64,000 nucleotides of DNA, from contig CP159990.1 of NCBI GenBank assembly GCA_040702975.1, positions 3,534,001 to 3,598,000 of the forward strand. The letters run 5' to 3'. Of the stretch, positions 17,004-24,846 are shown in pieces (the stretch's first letter is position 1; each line of letters begins with the position of its first letter). This stretch comes from Roseburia hominis. GTDB lineage: Bacteria > Bacillota > Clostridia > Lachnospirales > Lachnospiraceae. The translations under genes and the position numbers were made by a program. The notes beneath the pieces were generated by a model. It was not told the DNA's origin, made no database searches, and saw nothing but the letters and a program-made list of their open reading frames with translations.

Positions 17004-19166
17004 TTACACTTTATACCAGATAATTTCATTCGCTTTCAGATCTACATCAAATTTTGTTCCGTCGCCTTTATATATGGTGGTCTTCTGCGGTTCATAGGTG
17101 TTGTTTACCACGCAGTATTTTCCATTTTCCACATATGCGTGAACTTCCACATTATAATTCGTGCTGTACCAGCGATACAGCTCTTCCTCCGAACTGGAAG
17201 CCCAGAGTATCGCACGATACAGGAGCCGGCTGTTCTCAAAGCTGTACGGAAGTCCGCTGATGTAGACGCTGCGGCCTTCTCCGAATTCATTGACGGCAAG
17301 CTGTACCTCCTGATCGATCTGCCCCAGGATCGTAGCGTCCGCCAGTGCAAAAATATTCTTCTTACCCTCGCCGAAATCGATCTCTCCCTTGCAATCCTCA
17401 GTGATAAAATGCTCATGCTCTTCCCAGTTATACTTATCCACATTCAAAGTGAAGCCGGTCTCTTTTTCCACGCCCAGCACATTTGCGAGCTGGAAAAATC
17501 TACCCTGCCACTGATATGCCGTCGGCTCACCCACGCCGATAAAGCCGCCGCCCTGGTAGATGAAACGCTTGATCGCCGTCAGTACCGCCTCGTCCTTCCA
17601 GTTCTCTCCTCCGGTATATGCAGTGTAGGCATCTCCCACATTCAGAATCACATCTATATCGTCCAGAACTTTCGGATTCTCTCTGATATCGTCAAAGGAG
17701 ATGTATACCACGTCGAAGGGAGCTCCGCTCAGCGCTTCTATAATCCCGGCGTAGGAATAATTCTGTTTATGGTAAATCGCATGGTGCACCATATGATTCC
17801 CCCATGCACGCATCTTGCCCCAGCTATTAAGAACTGCCACCTTCTTGACGCAGTAGGGAACGGTTCCCTTGATATTGTCGTACAGGGTGCGGAATTCCTC
17901 ACACACCTCTTCCACATAATCGATGAACTCCGGAAATTCCATTGCCAGCTTCAGGTAGCCGCCGTAGCCGATCCGGTCGATCGGTTTTCTAAGAATCGCT
18001 CTTCTTGCCGTCACCCAATTCACCTTCGCCTCCCTCACGGGATCGCCGCCCTCGTGGAAGGTATCCGGGAAGAAATACGGAAGGAAACGGCCCTCGATGT
18101 ATTTTACTCCTTCAATATCACTGAGCAGCCGAAGGGTCGCACCATTTCCCACACTACCCACAACTGCGTCAAGGCCGATCGTCTTGAATTCATCCATGAA
18201 AGGCTCCATACCGATCCAGTGGTCACCCAGGAACATCATCGCCTCTTTCCCGCACTCATGGGTAAGATTCACCATCTCTTTGGCGAGCTTTGCCACCTCC
18301 CGTCTCTGGAACGCCTGGAAATCACGGAATTCTTTTGTCGGTACACGATAGGTATTGTTCATATAGCCCTGGTCGATAATGTATTCAGGGCGGAACTTAT
18401 ATCCGGCTTCCTTCTCAAACTGCTCCAGAATATAAGGGCTTACCGATGCGGAATACCCATACCAGTCCACGTATTTTTCTCTGGCAAACTCGTCAAAGAT
18501 CAAAGTAAACTGGTGGAAAAATGTCGTATAACGGATCACATCTATATGCGGATTATCCTGAATATAATTTTTCAAACGCTCCATGGAATACGCCTTCGTC
18601 TTCGGCTGGCGCACATCAAAGGTGATCTGCTTCTCCACGTCCTTCCAGCCGTTGGTCACTGCGTTATACATATGTACCGGGTCCCACATGATATAGGCCA
18701 GAAAGCTTACCGTGTAATCATGAAACGGCTTCACGCCCGGAATCGTCACGTTGCCCGTCTCCTCGTTATATTCCCAGTCCTCGGCAGGCAGCGGCTCCCC
18801 TGTCGTGCGGTCCATGACCTCCCACCATCTTTTGATGTCATCACGGGAATTCACCGCCAGCATATCCGGATACAGATGATTCATCAAATGAATCTCAAGC
18901 GGTTCGTCCTTAGCAGTATAAAACGGAGTCATGACGTACATCTGCTGAATCTCGTCCGGATTCGCCTTCGCCCATGCATTGTCTTTTCTCGTCGTATAGT
19001 AGGTCGAATATACCTTCGCATCTACCTTTCGCAATGCCTCCGGATACTCCGTTCCGTCACAATCACGGATTGCATCTGCTCCCCAGCGTTCCATCAGTTC
19101 CAGAGTTTCCGGAACCACATCTACATCCGTTGGAATCGTTACACGTCCTTTTCTGTGTTCGTTCAT
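17004..19166 (-). CDS. gnpA: GH112 1,3-beta-galactosyl-N-acetylhexosamine phosphorylase
   Basis: A 720-residue cytoplasmic enzyme of the GH112 phosphorylase family, close to the length of bifidobacterial lacto-N-biose phosphorylase. It opens with GRVTIPTDVDVVPETLELME and contains blocks such as EKYVDWYGYSASVSPYIL and WIGMEPFMDEFKTIGLDAVV. The family cleaves galactosyl-beta-1,3-N-acetylhexosamine with phosphate to give galactose 1-phosphate and GlcNAc or GalNAc; the amino sugar then goes to NahK. GH112 also contains galactosyl-rhamnose phosphorylases, but the nahK neighbour favours the hexosamine substrate. It lies 31 bases after the CBM9-like gene and converges with the AraC gene, with only 14 bases between their stops. 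Confidence 0.88.
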   Translation of the reverse strand: MNEHRKGRVTIPTDVDVVPETLELMERWGADAIRDCDGTEYPEALRKVDAKVYSTYYTTRKDNAWAKANPDEIQQMYVMTPFYTAKDEPLEIHLMNHLYPDMLAVNSRDDIKRWWEVMDRTTGEPLPAEDWEYNEETGNVTIPGVKPFHDYTVSFLAYIMWDPVHMYNAVTNGWKDVEKQITFDVRQPKTKAYSMERLKNYIQDNPHIDVIRYTTFFHQFTLIFDEFAREKYVDWYGYSASVSPYILEQFEKEAGYKFRPEYIIDQGYMNNTYRVPTKEFRDFQAFQRREVAKLAKEMVNLTHECGKEAMMFLGDHWIGMEPFMDEFKTIGLDAVVGSVGNGATLRLLSDIEGVKYIEGRFLPYFFPDTFHEGGDPVREAKVNWVTARRAILRKPIDRIGYGGYLKLAMEFPEFIDYVEEVCEEFRTLYDNIKGTVPYCVKKVAVLNSWGKMRAWGNHMVHHAIYHKQNYSYAGIIEALSGAPFDVVYISFDDIRENPKVLDDIDVILNVGDAYTAYTGGENWKDEAVLTAIKRFIYQGGGFIGVGEPTAYQWQGRFFQLANVLGVEKETGFTLNVDKYNWEEHEHFITEDCKGEIDFGEGKKNIFALADATILGQIDQEVQLAVNEFGEGRSVYISGLPYSFENSRLLYRAILWASSSEEELYRWYSTNYNVEVHAYVENGKYCVVNNTYEPQKTTIYKGDGTKFDVDLKANEIIWYKV

Positions 19167-19197
19167 CTTTTTCTCCCTTTCTTTTCTCTATTCATTC

Positions 19198-19815
19198 TTA
19201 AACCTCGCAGAACTGTGCTTCGGCAAAAAATTCCGGCCTGTGGAAATCCGGCGTATCCGTGTCTACCAAAGCATAGGAGGCATAATGCTCTATTTCCTTC
19301 GTCTCGGATATCTTATAAAAATTGCACCGAAAAAAAGTGCCCGGGCCAAACTTTAATGGTCCATACACATTTTCCAGAATCACAAACGGAATACACAGGC
19401 TGACGCTCCACCTTTCTTCCTCGATCCGCGCCTTACATGCGAACTTCCTGCATTCCTCTTCTGTAAAATAAACCCGGTCCGTTCGCCCCTTCCCGTAAGC
19501 TGCCAGCAGCGCTCCATTCGCATTCATCTCAAAATTCAGATATATCTGCTCCCCTGCTTCCTTCCGGCCGCCAAACTGGAAAAAAGCTTCTACTGCGCTG
19601 TCCCGATACACCGGCTCCTGGTCATTCTGATAGCGTCTCAGCGGATCTTTCTCCTCACACACCAGTTCAAGATAAAGAGCTTTCCCCGGTACATATCCAA
19701 GATATCCATAGGTCCTGGGAATCTCTTTGGTCCCCCACAGCAAATGACCGATCCGAAATGCCGCGGCAGCTTCCAGCTCCCAGGGCCCCTTGATCTTCTG
19801 CACTTGCAGCCCCAT
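19198..19815 (-). CDS. CBM9-like carbohydrate-binding protein, cytoplasmic
   Basis: A 205-residue protein resembling family 9 carbohydrate-binding modules found as small single-domain proteins. It has no signal peptide. Visible blocks are YLELVCEEKDPLRRYQNDQE, VYRDSAVEAFFQFGG and YLNFEMNANGALLAAYGKGR. The start at 19815 is chosen because AGGAGGAGGG lies just upstream; an earlier ATG at 19866 has no site. It precedes the GH112 phosphorylase in one operon, so a role in handling or sensing the same sugar is likely. No catalytic residues are claimed. The 160 bases upstream carry no gene. Confidence 0.75.
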   Translation of the reverse strand: MGLQVQKIKGPWELEAAAAFRIGHLLWGTKEIPRTYGYLGYVPGKALYLELVCEEKDPLRRYQNDQEPVYRDSAVEAFFQFGGRKEAGEQIYLNFEMNANGALLAAYGKGRTDRVYFTEEECRKFACKARIEEERWSVSLCIPFVILENVYGPLKFGPGTFFRCNFYKISETKEIEHYASYALVDTDTPDFHRPEFFAEAQFCEV

Positions 19816-20025
19816 GATCCGTCCCTCCTCCTTTCCTCTTCCGTTCCACATCGGATCCATGTTCATTGACTTTCCTCTGAGTATATCAATTTCGCAAATG
19901 GTTGTAAAGCGGTTAATTTGCCCTGCGGCCCTGTTTTGTCTAAAATTCTATTCTGAATTCCGCCCCTATTCCGAATGTACTTTCCTGACGCTGTAAAAAC
20001 ATTTTCAAAAAAAAGAAATGATATC

Positions 20026-20054
20026 TTGATTTTTAACACTCTTCATGCTATACT
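20026..20054 (+). promoter_or_regulatory. Promoter of the cold-shock gene
   Basis: TTGATT (20026-20031), 17-base spacer, TATACT (20049-20054). It implies a 5' leader of about 135 bases before the csp start codon. Confidence 0.8.
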
Positions 20055-20085
20055 GATTCAAGTGTTTTGGATAAGATATAGATTT

Positions 20086-20158
20086 TCACGTATTTTTGTA
20101 AATCATCAATATCCACTGGGCTGATGATTTACAAAAATACGTGATTTTTTCTTTTTTT
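20086..20158 (+). promoter_or_regulatory. 23-bp perfect leader hairpin with U-tract: candidate attenuator
   Basis: Bases 20086-20108 are perfectly complementary to 20122-20144, with a 13-base loop. They are followed by ATTTTTT and CTTTTTTT, giving a terminator-like structure inside the csp leader, downstream of its promoter and about 40 bases before the ribosome site. Cold-shock proteins melt hairpins and can act as antiterminators, so self-control by attenuation is plausible. Confidence 0.65.
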
Positions 20159-20194
20159 ACCCGTATCACAATCTATATGAAGGAGGTAATCCTT

Positions 20195-20398
20195 ATGAAC
20201 AAAGGTACTGTAAAATGGTTCAACGCTCAGAAGGGCTATGGATTCATCACAAACGCAGAGACCAATGAAGATATCTTCGTACATTTCTCCGGAATTTCCG
20301 GCGAAGGTTTCAAGACTCTTGAGGAAGGTCAGAACGTGACTTTCGACATCACAGAGGGTAATCGTGGTCTTCAGGCAGTGAATGTAACTGTAGCATAA
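20195..20398 (+). CDS. Cold-shock protein (CspA family)
   Basis: A 67-residue single cold-shock domain, the normal size. It has the RNP1 motif KGYGFIT and RNP2 motif DIFVHFS that bind single-stranded RNA or DNA, and starts [14 protein letters not shown] as is usual. AAGGAGG at 20180-20186 fixes the start. It acts as an RNA chaperone in the cytoplasm. The gene is alone, with its own promoter, a long leader carrying a 23-bp hairpin, and a terminator at 20501-20537. Confidence 0.97.
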   Translation: MNKGTVKWFNAQKGYGFITNAETNEDIFVHFSGISGEGFKTLEEGQNVTFDITEGNRGLQAVNVTVA

Positions 20399-20500
20399 TT
20401 GACCAAAGACAGCGAGAGGCGGCTTATGCTAACCTCTTATAAGATAAGACGGGTAGGAATGAGGGCGTTCAGCTTTTCATTCAGATATGCTTAAGCACCT

Positions 20501-20537
20501 AAAAGGGCAGATGCGTTCATCGCACCTGCCCTTTTTT
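20501..20537 (+). terminator. Terminator between csp and the convergent methyltransferase gene
   Basis: AAAAGGGCAG pairs with CTGCCCTTTT, followed by TT. It works best on the plus strand for csp and overlaps the last codons of the methyltransferase gene on the other strand. Confidence 0.85.
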
Positions 20538-21311
20538 CAATATATCCACTGTATGCGCTCCTGCCCCCATCAGCTCCGGGCGTTCGCAGGTAGTAAAATG
20601 ATACTGCATGAAAGTCCGGAAGGTTTCCTCGTCCATGGCATTTAACACCGGCCGCATATAATTTGCCGGGCCGTCTGCCGAAATGATCTGTATACGTGAC
20701 AGTCCCGCCGCCTGATTGTACGCCTCGATGTCCTCCATTCTGACATAATCGTACAGATCCTCCGGCTCCGATAAGACATGAAAATTCTCCGTCAGCTTCC
20801 CCTTTTCTATAGATTCCAGCATATGATCTTCCTTAAAGCCATAGGTGAGCACGCTGTATTCGTTCATACAATACGCCACAAAGATAACTCCTTCCGGCCT
20901 TGCGACCCGCTTCGCCTCACAGAGGGCTTTTACTTTATCCTCAAAGGTGTACAGGTGGTACATCGGTCCGAAAAGCAGGACCACATCAAAGGTATCCTCC
21001 GGGAATCGGCTAAGATCCAGCGCATTCCCCTGGTAAGCCTTCACGCTGCTGTGCTTGGTCTTTAAAATTCCCAGATTATATTTTACCAGTTCCACCGCCG
21101 TCACATCATGCCCTTCCCCAGAGAGCGACACGGAATACCTTCCGGTCCCTGCCCCGATATCAAGGATCTGCGCCGGGCGATCCTCTGGCAGATATCGGTG
21201 GATATACCGCATGGACGTCAGGAATTCCACCTGACCGTGACGACTGTTCAGGCGTTTTTCCTCATTAAATTTGTTGTAGTATTTTTCCAATTCTGTCTGC
21301 TGTTTTGCCAT
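20517..21311 (-). CDS. Class I SAM-dependent methyltransferase
   Basis: A 264-residue protein with the Rossmann methyltransferase fold. Motif I is ILDIGAGTGRYSVSLS (about residues 48-63), the acidic loop VTAVELVKYN follows, and motif IV is VVLLFGPMYHLY. The substrate is not identifiable; members like this are usually annotated only as methyltransferases acting on small molecules. It precedes the C_GCAxxG_C_C gene in coordinates but is transcribed after it, 12 bases apart, so they probably form an operon. The C-terminal coding end contains the csp terminator. Confidence 0.9.
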   Translation of the reverse strand: MAKQQTELEKYYNKFNEEKRLNSRHGQVEFLTSMRYIHRYLPEDRPAQILDIGAGTGRYSVSLSGEGHDVTAVELVKYNLGILKTKHSSVKAYQGNALDLSRFPEDTFDVVLLFGPMYHLYTFEDKVKALCEAKRVARPEGVIFVAYCMNEYSVLTYGFKEDHMLESIEKGKLTENFHVLSEPEDLYDYVRMEDIEAYNQAAGLSRIQIISADGPANYMRPVLNAMDEETFRTFMQYHFTTCERPELMGAGAHTVDILKKGQVR

Positions 21312-21323
21312 AATCTCTACCTG

Positions 21324-21785
21324 TTAATGATGCTCCTCATGAAATTCCTGCAGAAAATTATCCAAGATTTCTGCCGCATCGCGGACTGCGCTGATGCATG
21401 GGCGGCTGCGATAATACTCCTCCGTGCGGACAGCCGGCTCCGGCAGATCCTCTCCCTGCTTTAATTTCAGCATATCGCGGCAAATGATCGTTCCCTGCCT
21501 TCTCTCGAATTCCGCCGCCAGTTCCTGAACGATGTGGTAGAGGGCGATCTTCCCCTCTCTGTCAGTCGGTTCGCCGTAGCCTGCCACATATCCAACTACC
21601 ATAGTCATACCACTGACCGCGCCGCACACCTCGCGGAGCTTGCCAAATCCTGCCCCAAAGGGACTGGCATGGCGCATGGCCGTCTTAAGCTCCAGTCCCG
21701 TCACATCGGTAAATGCTCCGAAAACGGACTGGCAACAGTTGTATCCTTCCCGAAATAGTTGTTCTGCTCTATCTGCTCTTGTCAT
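21324..21785 (-). CDS. C_GCAxxG_C_C family protein (possible redox/electron transfer)
   Basis: A 153-residue protein of the C_GCAxxG_C_C family, named for conserved cysteines. It shows GYNCCQSVFGAFTD near residue 15, PFGAGFGKLREVCGAVSGM near residue 45, and a later cysteine in TIICRDML. The family is thought to carry redox or metal centres, but its function is not established. It is first in a two-gene operon with the methyltransferase. Bases 21786-22041 upstream hold its start signals and the S41 gene terminator, with no gene. Confidence 0.85.
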   Translation of the reverse strand: MTRADRAEQLFREGYNCCQSVFGAFTDVTGLELKTAMRHASPFGAGFGKLREVCGAVSGMTMVVGYVAGYGEPTDREGKIALYHIVQELAAEFERRQGTIICRDMLKLKQGEDLPEPAVRTEEYYRSRPCISAVRDAAEILDNFLQEFHEEHH

Positions 21786-21982
21786 ATTGTACTCCTCTAA
21801 ATGTATTCAAAGCTTCTTATCTGATATTATACATTATACTCATTTCCAGTCAATGATCCAATGGCCTTTTACAGAAATACAATTTCTTTTGCACCTGTAC
21901 ATGCTCTGATATCCCGTTCCGTCTTTTTATAGAAATCTCGGAATTGTATGTGGGATTCTTCGCCTACGGCGAATCGCTTCAG

Positions 21983-22018
21983 CGACAAAAAACGCCCTAA
22001 GCAAAATGCCCAGGGCGA
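21983..22018 (-). terminator. Terminator after the S41 peptidase gene
   Basis: On the minus strand CGCCCT pairs with AGGGCG around GGGCATTTTGCTT, followed by TTTTTTG. Confidence 0.8.
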
Positions 22019-22041
22019 ACTATACATATCCCAACACTCCT

Positions 22042-23316
22042 TTATCTCAATAATTCCAGCGCAACCTGCAAGGAATCCTCCCCGTAAGGCACTTCCACAT
22101 CCGGCCGCAGTTGTTTCTGGTCCGCCTCCGCATCAGGCCGTGTCCAACGTCTGCAGGACACATACCCGCTTAGCTCTGTATTGGGTAGTTTAAATGGAAG
22201 AATGTCGCCATAGGCACTTGGGCTGTTGCTGCTCCCCTGTCCAACGACGCGTCCCAGTTTTCCGTCCTGCACCCATACGCAGAGCATATTCGCGGAACTA
22301 TACGTCCACTCATCTGATAGCACAATAAGGTCCACATCTGGATTTGCTACCGCGTCTGATGCATTACCGTCAAATTCCTCCACTTGTGAAACGCTATAGT
22401 CTTCATAGTACTCAGGGTACGTTTGCTTTGCAAGCTCTGACACGCGAACCACCATACCAAAACTCGGCGGGGTCATCTGCATGGCCTGCAAGATCTGCCC
22501 ACAGGCTGCGGAATTTCCTCCTGGATTCCCCCGTACATCGTAGATGACTTTCACCGTTCCCTTCGCGACCGCCTCATTAAGAGCCTCACAGACCTCTTCC
22601 AAATTCGGATCCTCGACATCGCACTGGTCCTGATCAATATAAAAGACATCACCTATCATCTTCCAGGAAAGATTTTCCGTCTCTTCTGCGCCTTCATTGG
22701 AATCCTTTCTCTTCACCCACTCCACTTTTCTGTCGCTTCCGTCATCTAATGACAGGATAAGCTTACTGTCAAAATCGCACTTTACGCCCGCGCGCTCCAG
22801 ATAATACACTAATCGTGATCGCGATCGATACATGAGATTCACCGCGGATTCATTTTCCATCGTACAGTACTCTTCAATCGTCCGAAAAACATCCTGAACG
22901 TCAACGCCGCCGATTTTCTGCACCTTTCTTTCCGTCGGTTTTCCATTTTCATCGCACAAATACAGGGCCTTTCCATCGGAATACCACTCTACTTTGAGCA
23001 CATAATCCCCCAATACCTCCGATTCGTCCAAAAATATGTGCCCGTCTTTCAGAGAACAGCAGTATTTTAAACAGATTTCATAAAATTCCTCTTGGTTCTT
23101 GACCACTTTCGCCGCTTTCAAATATGCGGCTTTTGCCTCCTTATATCCTTCCGGTATATCATCCAGAACGAAACACGGGTGGGTATTCTCCATAGTCTCA
23201 ACCAGATACTTGGCGTCCTGCTCATAAATACTCGGCTTATTGTCAAAACTACAACCTGCAAGCAATATCATAGCCACTATGAGTGGCAGGCTTCTTTTCA
23301 CTATATTCTTTCTCAT
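22042..23316 (-). CDS. S41-family (C-terminal processing-like) peptidase lipoprotein
   Basis: A 424-residue lipoprotein with the lipobox LLAGCS at residues 18-23. The C-terminal ~200 residues are an S41 tail-specific protease domain: YDVRGNPGGNSAACGQIL precedes VLSDEWTYSSANMLCVWVQD, which carries the probable catalytic serine. No PDZ domain is obvious. It lies directly behind the signal-peptidase relic of pilus module 0, so it may have been the gene flanking the pilus locus or may be cotranscribed from the locked promoter at 24510-24538. Its protein substrate is unknown. Confidence 0.85.
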   Translation of the reverse strand: MRKNIVKRSLPLIVAMILLAGCSFDNKPSIYEQDAKYLVETMENTHPCFVLDDIPEGYKEAKAAYLKAAKVVKNQEEFYEICLKYCCSLKDGHIFLDESEVLGDYVLKVEWYSDGKALYLCDENGKPTERKVQKIGGVDVQDVFRTIEEYCTMENESAVNLMYRSRSRLVYYLERAGVKCDFDSKLILSLDDGSDRKVEWVKRKDSNEGAEETENLSWKMIGDVFYIDQDQCDVEDPNLEEVCEALNEAVAKGTVKVIYDVRGNPGGNSAACGQILQAMQMTPPSFGMVVRVSELAKQTYPEYYEDYSVSQVEEFDGNASDAVANPDVDLIVLSDEWTYSSANMLCVWVQDGKLGRVVGQGSSNSPSAYGDILPFKLPNTELSGYVSCRRWTRPDAEADQKQLRPDVEVPYGEDSLQVALELLR

Positions 23317-23330
23317 AAAAACCTCGTTGG

Positions 23331-23391
23331 TCCCTTCATTTTCGGTTCCCCGATTCGTTCCCGTGCCTTCATTGTCTGTTCCGGGAATATT
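23331..23391 (-). pseudogene. Scar: linker remnant of a Thr-rich surface protein gene
   Basis: This stretch closely resembles the Thr/Glu/Gly linker coding region at 43850-43920 of the module B surface protein (for example TTCCCGTGCCTTCATTG against TTCCCGTACCTTCATTA). It joins directly to the 3' end of the module 0 signal peptidase gene. A deletion has evidently removed everything between these two genes. It supplies the last residues of that signal peptidase in a foreign frame. Confidence 0.65.
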
Positions 23392-23971
23392 CCAATACTC
23401 CCATCCGGTTTAACGGCCAGACAAGGAAAAATATTTTGCCTATAATTTGTTCCTGGGCTATACATCCCACAGCAGTATTTCGGGAATCCACTGATGTGGC
23501 CCGATGGTCCCCCATAACAAAATATCTGTCATCCGGAACCTGATAAGGTAATCTAATATTACAGTCGCCCAACGCTTTTTCTGTGAGGTATGGTTCCTCC
23601 AGCCGGGTCTCGTTAACATAGACCGTACCGTTCTCGTCAATATCGATCCAGTCCCCGGGACCGCAAATGATCCGCTTTACCAAAACCTTGTTGTTATGGT
23701 AAAAGGCGGCAACGTCACCAGGTCCAAGCTCCGAGGTCTTTAACGTAAGAACAATCTCCCCGTCCTGTAATGTGGGAGTCATGGAAGTGCCGCTGATCTG
23801 CAGCACCGGTAACCATAGTGTCGCTATCAGAATGGCGATAGCCGCCACGACAATCAGGGCGTAGACCGTGCTGCGCAGTGCAGAACGATAGCGGCGCTTA
23901 TATTTCACCCGTTTCAGTTCGGCCCTCAATTGAGAGGCAGTCGGCATCTCCTGAATCCTGTTTTTCTTCAT
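23369..23971 (-). CDS. Signal peptidase I, module 0 copy
   Basis: A 200-residue type I signal peptidase. After a 45-residue charged N-terminus comes one membrane span (YALIVVAAIAILIATLWL), then the Ser active site ISGTSMTPTL, the Lys partner VLVKRIICGPGD, and the conserved MGDHRATSVDSR. The Ser/Lys pair marks it as the bacterial type, not a SipW/ER type. The start at 23971 matches the module A and B copies and has GGGGGAGG upstream; it overlaps the coiled-coil gene by 74 bases. The extra C-terminal residues EYSRNRQ come from a deletion scar. No adhesin gene follows, so its client proteins must be elsewhere. Confidence 0.92.
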   Translation of the reverse strand: MKKNRIQEMPTASQLRAELKRVKYKRRYRSALRSTVYALIVVAAIAILIATLWLPVLQISGTSMTPTLQDGEIVLTLKTSELGPGDVAAFYHNNKVLVKRIICGPGDWIDIDENGTVYVNETRLEEPYLTEKALGDCNIRLPYQVPDDRYFVMGDHRATSVDSRNTAVGCIAQEQIIGKIFFLVWPLNRMGVLEYSRNRQ

Positions 23972-24233
23972 GCTGTCCTCCCCCTTCACCGCTGAGCCGC
24001 TGAATATTTTCCAGATATTGCGCGGCAGCGGCCTCTGCCGCCTGAAACACACCGTTTAACTGCATAGCCGCTTCCGCAATGGAGCCGGCCTTGTCAATCA
24101 TGATCTGTCTGTTGTCAAGCTGCGTCTGCATCTCCTCAATCTGTAGTTTCAGTTTTTCATTTTCCTCCACCTGCACAAGAAGCATTTCCAATAGCTCTGC
24201 GCGGCTTAAACGCCTTAATTCTTTATCCGTCAT
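23898..24233 (-). CDS. Small coiled-coil protein preceding signal peptidase
   Basis: A 111-residue hydrophilic protein with a heptad-rich helical N-terminal half (ELLEMLLVQVEENEKLKLQI, then EEMQTQLDNRQIMID) and an alanine-rich segment (IAEAAMQLNGVFQAAEAAAA). AGGGAG precedes the ATG. I recognise the type as a recurrent neighbour of signal peptidase and pilus genes in Lachnospiraceae but know of no function. The 3' end overlaps the signal peptidase start. In modules A and B only its first seven or eight codons remain, as a 17-codon micro-ORF. Confidence 0.75.
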   Translation of the reverse strand: MTDKELRRLSRAELLEMLLVQVEENEKLKLQIEEMQTQLDNRQIMIDKAGSIAEAAMQLNGVFQAAEAAAAQYLENIQRLSGEGGGQHEEKQDSGDADCLSIEGRTETGEI

Positions 24234-24443
24234 ACTAATCTCCCTGCCGCAACTGTATATTCGTTACAGCTATACATCTATTAATAGGAAAAAACAAGAT
24301 TCGCATATTAAAAAAACCAGTACTTCTGCTGGTCCTAAATCTCAACGCTCCTGCCGACATCCACGGATCTTCTTATATACATTGTTTCAATATTCGCCGC
24401 CCTTTGACAGGTTCGTATATTCCTATCCTTTTGTAAATTTGCT

Positions 24444-24467
24444 ACATGATTTGTGTTATGTAATACC
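24444..24467. repeat. Relic recombinase half of the module 0 promoter switch
   Basis: ACATGAT-TTGT-GTTATGT sits at the position of the operon-side inverted repeat of the module A switch, in the same flanking context (CCTATCCTTTTGTAAATTTG before it). No inverted partner is present up to 24846, so this switch can no longer flip. Confidence 0.65.
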
Positions 24468-24509
24468 TTATAAACAAAACATTATAAATTTTGTTCTGGT
24501 TATATTAAT

Positions 24510-24538
24510 ATCATATGAGTAACTGCCTGGTTTGTCAA
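24510..24538 (-). promoter_or_regulatory. Module 0 promoter, fixed in ON orientation
   Basis: On the minus strand a perfect TTGACA (24533-24538), a 17-base spacer and TATGAT (24510-24515) point into the coiled-coil and signal peptidase genes. The sequence aligns with the module A switch promoter. Confidence 0.8.
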
Positions 24539-24670
24539 GGAAATGGCCATGAATTGGCCATGAATTTTGGGGCTTTTCTCGAATTGGCGCATAAAATTAA
24601 AACCTTGTTGGTTGTTTTCCCAAAAGGTTTTGTTTCATATTGTTCAAATGCGCGTTATCAGTTGCATATT

Positions 24671-24714
24671 TATCGTTTTCTTCTATGATTTTTCGTGGTA
24701 TTTGTTGTTTCCAT
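24671..24714 (-). pseudogene. Start-codon relic of the module 0 recombinase
   Basis: The ribosome site AGGAGGAGATTACG, an ATG at 24714 and codons for METTN align with the starts of the recombinases at 42250 and 57208 (MRTTN, MKTTN). The frame then diverges and stops after 14 codons. The upstream leader to about 24800 is also conserved. The rest of the recombinase and the second inverted repeat are deleted. Apart from the promoter and these relics, nothing else is seen in 24234-24846. Confidence 0.65.
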
Positions 24715-24846
24715 CGTAATCTCCTCCTGAAAGTTCATTTGCCTGTTTTTTTAAACTATCGGCATATATTTATACTATTCAATCTTTCAGGAGGAAATCA
24801 AAAAATTTTTTAAAAACATATTCTCATTCTTATGCGGTATGAGTTT

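Noticed and set aside
16986..19403. A very long frame on the plus strand opposite the GH112 gene
   Set aside because: It is a shadow frame of the strongly supported GH112 gene; its translation is His/Arg/Leu-rich with no domain.
23369..23971. Naming the module signal peptidases SipW
   Set aside because: They carry the Ser/Lys dyad (VLVKRIICGPGD) and the bacterial box pattern, not the Ser/His pattern of SipW.
24541..24565. Tandem TGGCCATGAAT repeat beside the module 0 promoter as an operator
   Set aside because: A two-copy 11-base duplication with no counterpart in the other switches; too little to support a function.
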